A stretch of DNA of 64,000 bases from Micromonospora alfalfae (GTDB taxonomy: Bacteria > Actinomycetota > Actinomycetes > Mycobacteriales > Micromonosporaceae), in assembly GCF_022230925.1 (NCBI RefSeq), contig NZ_JAKKFH010000008.1, positions 124,001 to 188,000 of the forward strand, read 5' to 3'. Under the pieces are notes generated by a model, which ran no database searches, was not told where the DNA came from, and saw nothing but the letters and a program-made list of their open reading frames with translations. Below are positions 34,210 through 42,876 of the stretch, piece after piece. A program made the position numbers and the translations under genes. The number at the start of each line of letters is the position of its first letter. The first letter of the stretch is position 1.

Positions 34210-35246
34210 CCGCGATGACTGCGACGCTGCCCCCGTCCGTGCGCAGCTACCATGTCAACAGCGGTGACGGCATTGATGGTCTGTCGCTGCGCTGCCACGA
34301 ACCGCGCACGCCAGGTATCGGCGAGGTCGCGGTCGCGGTCCACGCCGTCTCGCTCAGCTTCCGCGAACTGCTGGTGCTGCGGGGGCAGTACGTGTTGCCG
34401 GTGAAGCCGGACGTCATTCCCGTCTCGGACGGTGCCGGGCAGGTCATCGCCGTGGGCCCAGGTGTTCAGCGGGTGCGACCGGGCGACCGGGTTACCGCGA
34501 CGCTGTTCCCGCAATGGCTGGACGGCCCCCTGCAACAGTCATACCTGCCACAACTGGGAGGCTCCCTCGACGGCATGCTCACCGAACTCGCCGTCCTGCC
34601 GGAGCAAGCCCTCGTCCCGATCCCTGAACGCCTCTCCTACGCCGAGGCCGCGACGTTGCCGTGCGCCGCAGTCACGGCGTGGAACGCGCTGACCGGGGAT
34701 GGTCCTGGGATCCAACCGGGGCACACCGTACTGACGACCGGCTCGGGCGGCGTATCACTGTTCGCGGTACAACTGGCCAAGCTTCTCGGTGCGAGAGTGA
34801 TCGCCACGACCGGCCAGGCGGAAAAGGAGCAGCGCCTTCGTGACCTGGGCGCTGACGAGGTCGTCAACTATCGGGCCGTTCCCGACTGGCACACTGCGGT
34901 CCGCGACGTCACCGGCGGGCGAGGGGTCGACCGGGTCGTCGACACTGCCGGAACATTGGGGCAGTCACTGAGGTCGCTTGCCATCAACGGGCACGTCGCG
35001 TTCGTAGGGTCCCTTTCCGGTGACTGGCCGCCACTCGACCCTCGCCTGGTGTTCGGTGTCGCCGCGACGATCCGAGCGCTGGCCGTCGGAAGCTACGCGC
35101 AGTTCACTCAGCTGAACGAGATCATCGCCGCGCATCAGCTTCGGCCCGTCATCGACCGAGTGTTCCCCTTTCAGGAAGCCGCCGCGGCGTTCCGCTACTA
35201 CGAATCGACCAGCCCGTTCGGAAAGGTCATCATCGAAATCCGATGA
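34206..35246 (+). CDS. Zinc-less MDR-family NAD(P)-dependent alcohol dehydrogenase / quinone-type oxidoreductase
   Basis: The product has 346 residues. The GroES-like N-terminal half includes DGAGQVIAVGPGVQRVRPGDRV. The Rossmann half starts at GHTVLTTGSGGVSLFAVQLAKLLGARVIATTG. The structural-zinc cysteine cluster of classical ADHs is absent, as in quinone-oxidoreductase-like MDRs. The C terminus has IDRVFPFQEAAAAFRYYESTSPFGKVIIEI. It likely reduces a carbonyl or enone with NADPH. Partner of the SnoaL protein. Confidence 0.88.
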   Translation: MTAMTATLPPSVRSYHVNSGDGIDGLSLRCHEPRTPGIGEVAVAVHAVSLSFRELLVLRGQYVLPVKPDVIPVSDGAGQVIAVGPGVQRVRPGDRVTATLFPQWLDGPLQQSYLPQLGGSLDGMLTELAVLPEQALVPIPERLSYAEAATLPCAAVTAWNALTGDGPGIQPGHTVLTTGSGGVSLFAVQLAKLLGARVIATTGQAEKEQRLRDLGADEVVNYRAVPDWHTAVRDVTGGRGVDRVVDTAGTLGQSLRSLAINGHVAFVGSLSGDWPPLDPRLVFGVAATIRALAVGSYAQFTQLNEIIAAHQLRPVIDRVFPFQEAAAAFRYYESTSPFGKVIIEIR

Positions 35247-35280
35247 CCGGCGTGCGTGGCGGCGCAATCCGCCGCGCACG

Positions 35281-35833
35281 CTCATCGACATGAGCGGACG
35301 CCGCTCGACTGACGACCGGGAGCAAACTGGCCGACCACTTCGGGTCCGCCGAAGGGGTCTCCAGACTGAAGGGCCTTGTCACGTCGCTGCCCGTGGGATC
35401 GGCGTCTCAGATGACGGTACCGTGACGAACTCCAGCAGGCTCGCCCACAATGCCGCAGATCGATCTACAGCAGACCTACAGGCACGGCGTTAGGCGACTC
35501 GAGATACCGGCCGACCCCAGCCATCCCGGAACGACATGCCTGACCACTTCGATCTCTACCGGGAGGTCACGGCGCACCGCTCGGCCGCAGCACCGCAGGT
35601 CAGAGTCCTCGTCTCTGTCCGGCGTCGGTGAGCACTTCGGTCGCGGTGACCTCTTCGCCAACCTGCACCCAATCTGCTCCCCCTAAACCGGGCTCGCGCC
35701 GGGCCGCCGGGCCGCCGGGCCGCCGACCGATCGTGAGCTGCCGGCCCAGTGCCTTGGTTGGCACCAGCGCCGGCTCCTGCGGCCGCATCGGTCGATCGGG
35801 GAGCACGCCCACGATCACCGCACTTGTCAGTGG
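35281..35833. repeat. Interspersed repeat, longest copy (alpha-beta-gamma)
   Basis: About 550 bp hold all three modules in order. Alpha starts at CTCATCGACATGAGCGGACG. Beta (about 35530-35683) has GGTCAGAGTCCTCGTCTCTG and AACCTGCACCCAA. Gamma (about 35688-35833) has CGATCGTGAGCTGCC, GGCACCAGCGCC and CACTTGTCAGTGGC. A triplicated GGGCCGCC occurs at the gamma start. It lies 35 bp after the MDR stop. No terminal inverted repeats, target-site duplication or conserved ORF were found by eye. Confidence 0.75.
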
Positions 35834-35963
35834 CCACTTATGTGCGGGCGACGTTGCAGGAGATTGCCACCGCATTGGCGGCTCTCACAATTGAACCGCA
35901 TCCTCTGAATGAGTCCTTCTGGTGGCCTGGTCCTGGAGCTAGTAACGTCACCGACAGTTAGTA

Positions 35964-36019
35964 CGGCAGCCGCCATTGGGTCTGTCACGCCCCGGTCAGC
36001 TAGCCATTGGCGGCTGCCG
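35964..36019. repeat. Inverted repeat, 16-bp arms with one mismatch
   Basis: CGGCAGCCGCCATTGG at 35964-35979 faces CCATTGGCGGCTGCCG at 36004-36019 across 24 nt. It could fold into a hairpin, but it falls over the 3' end of the decayed rmlA fragment, so it may be a rearrangement scar. Confidence 0.6.
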
Positions 36020-36210
36020 CACCAAGGATTTCGGACACGCTGCCAAGACCAACGTCGACAGTAGACAGCAGATCATCGGTTTGTGAAAGACCGGCATGAG
36101 CTGTGTGGACACCGCAAGGGTGAGCGACCACAGCCGGCATCCGGCCGCCGCAGCATGCGCACGTATCCGGACCGGATGAAACCGGCTACATCGGCGACGA
36201 TGATCTTCAC
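35996..36210 (-). pseudogene. N-terminal remnant of glucose-1-phosphate thymidylyltransferase (RmlA)
   Basis: One frame reads CRLWSLTLAVSTQLMPVFHK and PMICCLLSTLVLAACP. These match the start of RmlA, where [20 protein letters not shown] is expected. The preceding GTG frame (KIIVADVAGFIRSGYVRML) may be its shifted first residues. The GGTGTRL nucleotide loop and everything after residue 60 are lost. It is divergent from an rmlB remnant, so a dTDP-sugar cassette once stood here. Confidence 0.6.
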
Positions 36211-36283
36211 GCTCCGCGAGTTTACGTGATCTTGTTGCGTGAGACGGGAGTGACGTACTTCGATCGACTGCGGATACGATCCT

Positions 36284-36822
36284 TAGGTGCGCGAGATCCT
36301 TCAGGCCGGCGGCACCCCGGAGAGCAGCGCGCCGGGGGAACCGTCGGTCGAGCCCGCCCGGGTGACTGTGCTGACCAAGTTGGCCGACTCCGGAAGCCTG
36401 CGCAACCTCGAGACCGTGGGTGAGGACACACGCCCAGATCTCGTCCACTGTGGCGTTGACACCGCTCTCATCGACGCGGTGGCTGCGGGTCATGTCGTGA
36501 TCGTCCGCTTCGCCGCTGATTCTCATGTCGACCGCTCCATTGCGGGTGCCACCCCGTTCGTCACCACCAACGCGCTCGGCACGCAGACACTGCCCGACGC
36601 CGCGCCCCGGCACGAAACGCCAGGCCGGCCCGGACAGGACCGTGCCAGTCGCCGACCGCAAGGGCCCACGACCGTCGCCATTCCCGCGATACCAGCAAGA
36701 TCATGACTGAGGTCGGGTACGCGCCACGCATCGATCTGGAGTACGGGCTGGCTGCGACGGTGCAGTGGTATCGAGACAACCGAAAGGGGTGGAGGCCACT
36801 CAAGGCGGAGCCACCTTGGTGA
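36284..36822 (+). pseudogene. Decayed dTDP-glucose 4,6-dehydratase (RmlB)
   Basis: The first part (36287-36610) reads RVTVLTKLADSGSLRNLETV, then HVVIVRFAADSHVDRSIAGA and FVTTNALGTQTLPDAAPRHE, matching RmlB residues from about 30 to 110. A separate frame at 36709-36822 reads GYAPRIDLEYGLAATVQWYR and DNRKGWRPLK, the RmlB C terminus. The catalytic TDEVYG/YxxxK centre between them is deleted, and the N-terminal GxxGxxG loop is missing. It is clearly non-functional. Confidence 0.75.
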
Positions 36823-36939
36823 TCAACATAACTCGACAATTGTGGACGCTGTGCAGCCACTCGCATCCACGTTCCGGGACGCCTCAAAGCGCCGTATCGA
36901 CCTGCCGACTTCAGCCTTTTGTCGATGGAGGAGCAATTC

Positions 36940-38457
36940 ATGCAGCGTTCGGTCGATTGGGAACCCGGCTGCGTCGTCGCTGTCGACCAGACGACACTCC
37001 CTCACGAGATGACGGTCCTGCACATGACCGGCATCGATCAGATCATCACAGCGATTCAGCGCCTGGCCATCCGGGGCGCTCCGGCCCTCGGACTGGCGGG
37101 TGGGCTCGGCGTCGCTCTGTCGGCGCACCTACATTCAGTCGCCGGCGAGGTTGATCATGCTGCCGTACGGGCGGACGCCGAACTGCTCGCGGCCGCCCGA
37201 CCAACCGCCGTGAACCTGCGGTGGGGTGTCCAGCGGGCGCTCGGCCGGCTGGCGGACGGCCCGGACGCCGTCCTGCAAGAGGCCCTCGACATGATCACCG
37301 AGGACGAGCGGACGAACCGTGCCGCCGCGACACGCGCCGCGACCCTCATCCGTGAGGTGTCCCCGCGGCGGCCGATGCACGTTCTCACCCACTGCAACAC
37401 CGGCCGATTGGCGACCGGCGGCTGGGGGACCGCCCTGGGCGCGATCCGAGAGCTGGCGGCCAGCTGTGATCTGGGTTCGGTGCTCGCGACCGAGACCCGG
37501 CCGCTGCTGCAGGGCGCCCGACTCACCGTGTGGGAGCTGGCCGAGGCGGACATCCCGCACCGCCTGTGTATCGACTCGGCCGCCGCGGCGGCCATGGCCG
37601 GTGGTTCGGTCGATTGCGTCATCGTCGGGGCGGACCGCATCGCCGCAAACGGCGACACCGCCAACAAGATCGGTACCTATGCGTTGGCTTTGGCCGCAGC
37701 GCGCCACGGCATCCCGTTCATCGTCGTCGCACCGGAGTCCTCGGTCGACGTCACCACGCCGCACGGCGATGACATCCTCATCGAGGACCGGCCCGCCGAC
37801 GAGGTACTGGAGATCGCGGGTGCACAGATCGCGCAGCCCGGGACAGCGGTGTACAACCCCGCGTTCGACGTCACACCGATCGACTTGATCACCGCCATTG
37901 TCACCGAGGACCGGGTCATCCGGCCCACCCGCATCGGCGACACTTCGCTTGTCCGCCACGTAGCCGACTTCCCACAGCCAGGCGTGACCTTCCGCGATCT
38001 CGCTGGCGTATACACGGACCCGCGTGCTCTTGCGGCCCTCGCCCGCCGTTTGGCGGATACCTTCCGCGGACGGTGCGACCATGTCCTCGCCATCGAGTCC
38101 CGGGGCTTTCCCGTCGGAACACTTGTCGCGCAACTGCTCGGCTGCCCGCTGACGTTCGCCCGTAAGGCCGGCAAGCTGCCCGGCGCGGTGCACAGCGTCC
38201 AGTACGGCCTCGAGTACGGCGCTGACACGCTGCAGGTGCAGATGGACGCCCTTGCTCCCGGCGCCAGGGTGCTGATCGTCGACGACGTCCTTGCCACTGG
38301 AGGAACCCTCGCCGCCGCAGCCGAATTGGTTTCCGCCAGCCATGCCCGTACCGCGGGCTTCGGTGTGCTGCTCGAGGTCGCCGGGCTCGGCGGTGTCGAG
38401 CGCCTCAACGGACGTCGCCTGGTCGTTGCCCTTGCTGACGAAGGAGCCACCGCGTGA
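36940..38457 (+). CDS. mtnA: Methylthioribose-1-phosphate isomerase fused to adenine phosphoribosyltransferase
   Basis: The product has 505 residues. Residues 1 to about 325 form MtnA: IRGAPALGLAGGLGVAL, THCNTGRLATGGWGTALG with the catalytic Cys, and DCVIVGADRIAANGDTANKIGTY with the catalytic Asp. From about residue 335 an Apt domain follows: DFPQPGVTFRDLAGVYTDP, AIESRGFPVGTLVAQLL, and VLIVDDVLATGGTLAAAAEL, the PRPP-binding loop. MtnP splits methylthioadenosine into methylthioribose-1-phosphate and adenine, so this fusion could use both products. GGAGGAG lies 8 nt before the ATG. First gene of the mtn operon. Confidence 0.93.
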   Translation: MQRSVDWEPGCVVAVDQTTLPHEMTVLHMTGIDQIITAIQRLAIRGAPALGLAGGLGVALSAHLHSVAGEVDHAAVRADAELLAAARPTAVNLRWGVQRALGRLADGPDAVLQEALDMITEDERTNRAAATRAATLIREVSPRRPMHVLTHCNTGRLATGGWGTALGAIRELAASCDLGSVLATETRPLLQGARLTVWELAEADIPHRLCIDSAAAAAMAGGSVDCVIVGADRIAANGDTANKIGTYALALAAARHGIPFIVVAPESSVDVTTPHGDDILIEDRPADEVLEIAGAQIAQPGTAVYNPAFDVTPIDLITAIVTEDRVIRPTRIGDTSLVRHVADFPQPGVTFRDLAGVYTDPRALAALARRLADTFRGRCDHVLAIESRGFPVGTLVAQLLGCPLTFARKAGKLPGAVHSVQYGLEYGADTLQVQMDALAPGARVLIVDDVLATGGTLAAAAELVSASHARTAGFGVLLEVAGLGGVERLNGRRLVVALADEGATA

Positions 38458-39122
38458 CAGGCATCATCGACACCCGCGGCGCCGCTCACCTGGTGGGGGA
38501 AGCCCGGGAGCTGTACCTGCGGGGATGGCTCGAGGGAACGTCCGGCAACCTCTCCACGCGGCTCGACGACGCCAGCGACACGATACTCATCACCACGAGC
38601 GGACGCAGCAAGGGACGGCTGACAGAGAGCGATACCGTACCCGTCAGCGTGCGGACCGGGTTGCCCGTGCAGCCCATCGGGCCGAAGCCGTCCGCCGAGA
38701 CCAGCATCCACACCGCCATCTACGCCGCCGATCCGCGCTGTGGCGCGGTCATCCACGTGCATTCCCCGCACGCCACCGCTGTCGCCGTGTTGGCGGCCCG
38801 AGCCAGCCGGACGTCGGTACGGTTCGCCGATCTTGAACTGATCAAGGGCCTCGGCGTCGTCGACCCGGCCAGCGTCCATGTCCCGGTCTTTCCCAACTGG
38901 CCGGACGTCGCACGCATCGGTACCGACGTAACGAACCACCTGGCGCAGTCCGCAGCGACACCGCCGGTGTTCCTGCTCGCCTGGCACGGCGTCACTGCCT
39001 GGGGTCCGTCGCTCGAGGTGGCCCGCAATCGCCTCGAATGCCTTGAGGCGATGTGCCAGTTGACACTGCTCGCCGCAAGTGCCTCACCGAACACGGATCT
39101 ATTCCAGGAGGGTCTGCTATGA
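38454..39122 (+). CDS. mtnB: Methylthioribulose-1-phosphate dehydratase
   Basis: The product has 222 residues and is a class II aldolase-fold protein. GWLEGTSGNLSTRL, HTAIYAADPRCGAVIHVHSPHATA with the zinc-binding HxH, and LLAWHGVTAWG with the third His show the fold and metal site. It dehydrates methylthioribulose-1-phosphate to the diketo phosphate. The GTG start is inside the mtnA stop (GTGA). Confidence 0.92.
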   Translation: MTGIIDTRGAAHLVGEARELYLRGWLEGTSGNLSTRLDDASDTILITTSGRSKGRLTESDTVPVSVRTGLPVQPIGPKPSAETSIHTAIYAADPRCGAVIHVHSPHATAVAVLAARASRTSVRFADLELIKGLGVVDPASVHVPVFPNWPDVARIGTDVTNHLAQSAATPPVFLLAWHGVTAWGPSLEVARNRLECLEAMCQLTLLAASASPNTDLFQEGLL

Positions 39123-39700
39123 CACTGCTTCAGGTGATGCCGGCTACCGACGGCAACGACATTCGACTGCGCACTACCGACGAGGACCGCATCCGCGTCG
39201 AACTGTCCCGCTGGAACATCGTGTTCGAACGATGGGCCACGACCCGGACGCTCGATGCTGCCGCCGACTCCAGTCGGGTGCTCGAAGCCTACAGCGATGA
39301 CGTACGCAGGATCAGCGAGGCCGGCGGCTACCGGCTGGTGGACGTCGTACGCATGCGGCCCAACGACGCCGACCCGGACTGGCCCGCCACTGCCCGAGCG
39401 GCACGGGAGAAGTTTCTCGAGGAACACGTGCACGACGAGGACGAGGTCCGGTTCTTCGTCGAGGGACGCGGGTGCTTCTATCTGAATCTGGACGGCATGG
39501 TGCACGCCGTCGTGTGCGAGGCTGGTGACCTGCTATCGGTGCCGCGCGGCACGCGGCACTGGTTCGACATGGGCCGGCAGCCCCAATTCACGGCGATCCG
39601 GTTCTTCCAGGAGGAGGACGGGTGGATCGCCGACTTCACCGGCGAGCCGACCGCCCGTCAGATCCCTTACCTCGACGAGTTGATCGGCGCTAATTGGTGA
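39119..39700 (+). CDS. mtnD: Acireductone dioxygenase (ARD)
   Basis: The product has 193 residues and a cupin fold. The metal motif EEHVHDEDEVRFFVEG gives HxH and Glu, and RGTRHWFDMG gives the last His. With Fe2+ the enzyme yields formate and the keto acid 2-keto-4-methylthiobutyrate; with Ni2+ an off-pathway product. Start ATG overlaps the mtnB stop. Confidence 0.93.
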   Translation: MTLLQVMPATDGNDIRLRTTDEDRIRVELSRWNIVFERWATTRTLDAAADSSRVLEAYSDDVRRISEAGGYRLVDVVRMRPNDADPDWPATARAAREKFLEEHVHDEDEVRFFVEGRGCFYLNLDGMVHAVVCEAGDLLSVPRGTRHWFDMGRQPQFTAIRFFQEEDGWIADFTGEPTARQIPYLDELIGANW

Positions 39701-40401
39701 GCCGAGCCGACGCAGTCGTCCTGGACGTCGAGGGCACGTTAGGTTCCCTCGCCTTCGTCCGTGATGTTCTTTTTCCCTACTCTCGTGAGCGAGTCGCCAC
39801 GTATCTCGAACGCGACACGACGGATGTCCAGGACGTCCTCCGGGCCACCGCGGCTCTGGCGGGCAAGCCGACGGCAACACGCGCAGAATTGGTCGTCGTC
39901 ATCAACGGCTGGATCGACCAGGATGTCAAAGCGCCACCGCTCAAGGCGCTGCAGGGGATGATCTGGGCGGACGGGTACGCGAGCGGAGCGCTCACCGCAC
40001 ACGTCTTCGACGACGTCCCCACCGCGCTGCGGACGTGGCGTGCCGACGGCCTCGGCGTGCACCTGTTCTCCTCCGGTTCCGTCCAGGCGCAACACGACTG
40101 GCTGCGCCACACCGAGCTGGGTGATCTGCGACCGCTGGTCGACCGGCTCTTCGACGCGCAGGGCATGGGCGCCAAGACCGATCCCGCGGCGTACCAACGG
40201 ATCAGCCGGGAGATCGGCGTAGCCGCGGACCGGATCCTGTTCGCCTCGGACCGGCCCGTCGAACTGGCCGCCGCCCGCGCCGCCGGCTGGCATACCCTGG
40301 GTGTGCACCGACCCGGGAACCCGCCAACGGACTTCGGCGCCCACGCCTGGGTCACTGATTTCTCGTCTGTGCGCCCGCAGCCGGTCGGCAGGCCGACATG
40401 A
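39697..40401 (+). CDS. mtnC: Enolase-phosphatase E1 (bifunctional)
   Basis: The product has 234 residues and the HAD fold. The DxD-type nucleophile motif is DVEGTLG, VHLFSSGSVQAQ is motif II, and LFASDRPVELAAARAAGW the Mg-binding motif. It enolises and dephosphorylates the diketo phosphate to acireductone. The GTG start lies within the mtnD stop. Confidence 0.92.
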   Translation: MSRADAVVLDVEGTLGSLAFVRDVLFPYSRERVATYLERDTTDVQDVLRATAALAGKPTATRAELVVVINGWIDQDVKAPPLKALQGMIWADGYASGALTAHVFDDVPTALRTWRADGLGVHLFSSGSVQAQHDWLRHTELGDLRPLVDRLFDAQGMGAKTDPAAYQRISREIGVAADRILFASDRPVELAAARAAGWHTLGVHRPGNPPTDFGAHAWVTDFSSVRPQPVGRPT

Positions 40402-40538
40402 GCCGGTCGCGGCATCAGAGTTCGACGATCTTCCGCGGGATGACCGAGCTCGCCCAGGCCTCCGGTTCGGTGAACCTTCGGCAGGGCTTCCCGGACACCG
40501 ACGGGGCAATCCATCGACTCACGAAGTTCCATGCATGA
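40398..40538 (+). pseudogene. N-terminal stub of a keto-methylthiobutyrate aminotransferase (MtnE-like)
   Basis: A 46-codon frame starts with an ATG overlapping the mtnC stop and reads STIFRGMTELAQASGSVNLR then QGFPDTDGAI, the conserved N terminus of class I aminotransferases such as YbdL/MtnE. It then ends HRLTKFHA-stop. The PLP lysine and the other 330 residues are missing. Translation coupling of mtnP may be the only remaining role. A transaminase elsewhere in the genome must finish methionine salvage. Confidence 0.75.
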
Positions 40539-40549
40539 GGAGAGAGATC

Positions 40550-41362
40550 ATGTCAGCGCTACAAGCGTCGTTGGCCGTCATCGGCGGAAGCGGCTTCTAT
40601 TCGCTGCTGGACGAAGCCCGCGAAGTGCATGTCAGCACCCCGTACGGCGAACCGTCGGACGCCGTCCTTGTTGGTCGCGTCGGCGACCGCGATGTGGCGT
40701 TCCTCCCCCGGCACGGCCGCGACCACCGTTACCCGCCGCACCGGATCAACTATCGCGCCAACCTCTGGGCACTGCACTCGATCGGTGTCCGCCAGATCAT
40801 CGCCCCGTGCGCCGTCGGCTCACTGCGACCCGAGCTCGGGCCGGGAAGCCTCGTGGTCCCGGACCAACTCGTCGACCGCACCAGCGGCCGCCAGCAGACC
40901 TTCTACGACTCCGGCGCGGCACATGTACCGTTCGCCGACCCGTACTGCTCGCAGGGGCGTGAGGTAGTCATCGCGGCATCGCGTCGCGAGGGGATGCCCG
41001 TGACGGATGAAGGCACCATGGTCGTCGTCGAGGGACCCCGATTTTCGACCCGGGCCGAGTCACAGTGGTACGCGGCTCAGGGCTGGTCCGTGGTCAACAT
41101 GACCGGCCTCCCGGAAGCAGTTCTGGCTCGCGAACTCGCGATGTGCTACACGGCGGTGGCGCTGGTCACTGACCTCGACGCCGGTCTGGACAGCGCTTCC
41201 GCCGTGAATCAGAGGGAGGTGTTCGACGTCTTCGCGAAGAACACCAACCGCCTCCGGTCGATTGTTCTGAATGCCTTGGCCGACCTGCCTGCCGATCGAA
41301 CCTGCCCGTGCCGGGAAAGCCTCGACGGCATCGCAGTCGCCCGGGATGCCGTGCCCAGCTGA
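40550..41362 (+). CDS. mtnP: S-methyl-5'-thioadenosine phosphorylase
   Basis: The product has 270 residues. AVIGGSGFYSLLD opens the nucleoside-phosphorylase fold. FLPRHGRDHRYPPHRINYRANLWAL, VVVEGPRFSTRAESQWY and NMTGLPEAVLARELAMCYTAVALVTDLDAG are the MTAP landmarks. It phosphorolyses methylthioadenosine to adenine and methylthioribose-1-phosphate, so no MtnK kinase is needed. GAGGAGAG precedes the ATG. Last complete gene of the operon. Confidence 0.92.
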   Translation: MSALQASLAVIGGSGFYSLLDEAREVHVSTPYGEPSDAVLVGRVGDRDVAFLPRHGRDHRYPPHRINYRANLWALHSIGVRQIIAPCAVGSLRPELGPGSLVVPDQLVDRTSGRQQTFYDSGAAHVPFADPYCSQGREVVIAASRREGMPVTDEGTMVVVEGPRFSTRAESQWYAAQGWSVVNMTGLPEAVLARELAMCYTAVALVTDLDAGLDSASAVNQREVFDVFAKNTNRLRSIVLNALADLPADRTCPCRESLDGIAVARDAVPS

Positions 41363-41384
41363 CACGGTCCTGATACACCTCATC

Positions 41385-41520
41385 TCGCGCACCTTCGAGG
41401 CGGTGACCATGACGAGGCCGGGGACCGGGTATTCATCCTCGACTTCGACCCTCAGGCGCACCTGACGGAGGCGATCGGCATGCCGGAGCCGGAGGGACCG
41501 GCGACGCTGCGGCACCTGCC
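41385..41520 (+). pseudogene. ParA-like ATPase fragment
   Basis: The frame reads DRVFILDFDPQAHLTEAIGM followed by PEPEGPATL, matching the DxDPQ region of ParA/Soj ATPases. The P-loop and the remainder are missing. It fills most of the 194-bp gap between mtnP and the convergent ATP-grasp gene. Confidence 0.4.
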
Positions 41521-41556
41521 CACGGCAGGGCCTCTGGACAGCCTTACCGCTGCTCT

Positions 41557-42816
41557 TCACACGATCGTTGACCCATCCGTAGGCTCGACCTCTAGCCGGA
41601 AGGCACGCCGAAGCGCCGCCATCGTGGGAGCGATCTCTGCCTCGTCGCGGGCGCGGAAAAAGACGACCCCTGGCGTCGACGACGAGTTGAGGTCCGACGT
41701 GACCACGTCGCCGACGCTCATGGTCATCCGCATGTCGATCAGTCCAGGGATCGCCGCGCGGATCTCCTCCTCAGAGGACATCTCGACGATCCGGCCCGGA
41801 CGGATCGGAAGATTCACGTTGACGACAATGCCGTCGGTCGACGTGACGTCCAGCGCCGGCGTGTACCCGAGCCCCAGGGACCAGAATGCCTCCCACAGAT
41901 CGACTCCGTGCTGGTGACTGATGGCTTCGACGATGCCGCCGCCCGCGGGCCGGCACGCCGCTTCGCCGACCCGGAAGCCGTCGCGGGACCGGTAGAGCTC
42001 CACGTGGGCGACCCCGTCGCGGAGCCCCAACTCGATCGTGGCCCGGCTGGCGACCTCCAGCGCCTCGTCATGGTCAGGGTGGTCGGGGGGGACGATCCAC
42101 GATCCGTCGAAGTCGTCGATCCGGCCGAGCAGCGGGTCGAAGTAGATCGACACGGCGGCGAACAGCACCTTACCCTCGTGAAGAACGGCGTCGACGTGGA
42201 ACTCCCGGTCCATCGCCACGTACTGCTCCACGGCCACCGGCATCTCCTCGGCGCGCAGACGCGCTCCGGTCGGCCCGGTCGCCCAGGCCCTCGCTGCCTC
42301 CGGCCCGTCGATCCGGGTCACGTCCATGCAGAGGGCGCCGAACGTCGGCTTGACGACGACCGGCCATCCCAGGCTGTCGCCCGCCTTCGGGACGTCGGTC
42401 GGTTCGAAAACCCGCTGGACCTGAGCTGTCTTCAGGCCTGCCTCGATGAGGCGTCGCTTCATGAGGAACTTGTCGGAGAAGGCGAGTGCGACGTCGTACG
42501 AATCTCCGGGGATCCCGAGCGAGGACCGCAGGAAGCCAGCGGTCGGTACACCGAACTCGACCGGCGAGATGATGCGATCCACAGGACGTGACGCGGCCAC
42601 CCGCCGGACGGCGACGAGCACCTGGGTCGTGTCGCGGATGTCGTCGACCTCGATGACCTGCATGGTAGGTAGACGGGACGCGCCGCCGCCGTCGGGGAAG
42701 TGGTGGGGATGGCCCGCCTCCGCCACGATGGTCACGTGGTCGACGGATGCAGCGTCGAGCAGACGGAACGGGAAGGCGCGGCGCACGGTGGTCAGGACCA
42801 CGGCGTGGGCGGTCAC
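41557..42816 (-). CDS. ATP-grasp carboxylate-amine ligase
   Basis: The product has 419 residues. SDKFLMKRRLIEAGLKTAQ and WPVVVKPTFGALCMDVTRI form the ATP-binding A domain. EQYVAMDREFHVDAVLHEGKV and VAHVELYRSRDGFRVGEAACRPAGGG carry the B-domain metal ligands. The arrangement resembles amino-acid ligases of the BacD/carnosine-synthase type that make amide bonds through acyl phosphates. It is the last gene of a leftward set containing a 44-residue peptide, a FemAB/GNAT-like enzyme and an MFS exporter. Confidence 0.87.
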   Translation of the reverse strand: MTAHAVVLTTVRRAFPFRLLDAASVDHVTIVAEAGHPHHFPDGGGASRLPTMQVIEVDDIRDTTQVLVAVRRVAASRPVDRIISPVEFGVPTAGFLRSSLGIPGDSYDVALAFSDKFLMKRRLIEAGLKTAQVQRVFEPTDVPKAGDSLGWPVVVKPTFGALCMDVTRIDGPEAARAWATGPTGARLRAEEMPVAVEQYVAMDREFHVDAVLHEGKVLFAAVSIYFDPLLGRIDDFDGSWIVPPDHPDHDEALEVASRATIELGLRDGVAHVELYRSRDGFRVGEAACRPAGGGIVEAISHQHGVDLWEAFWSLGLGYTPALDVTSTDGIVVNVNLPIRPGRIVEMSSEEEIRAAIPGLIDMRMTMSVGDVVTSDLNSSSTPGVVFFRARDEAEIAPTMAALRRAFRLEVEPTDGSTIV

Positions 42817-42876
42817 TACGGCACCATCCTTTCGATCAGATCTTGGAAGTAACGTCCTGTCGGAACTCGGCGAGGA

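Noticed and set aside
35476..35661. Small minus-strand ORF in the beta repeat module
   Set aside because: A similar frame exists in the 20 kb copy, but it lacks a start and drifts in frame at the ends, so coding is not supported.
18184..35833. The repeats as a CRISPR array
   Set aside because: Copies are hundreds of bases long, unevenly spaced by kilobases and contain no short direct repeats with spacers; no cas genes are present.
36823..36939. A SAM riboswitch upstream of the mtn operon
   Set aside because: Only 117 bp are available and I could not find the conserved SAM-I core or a terminator pair by eye.
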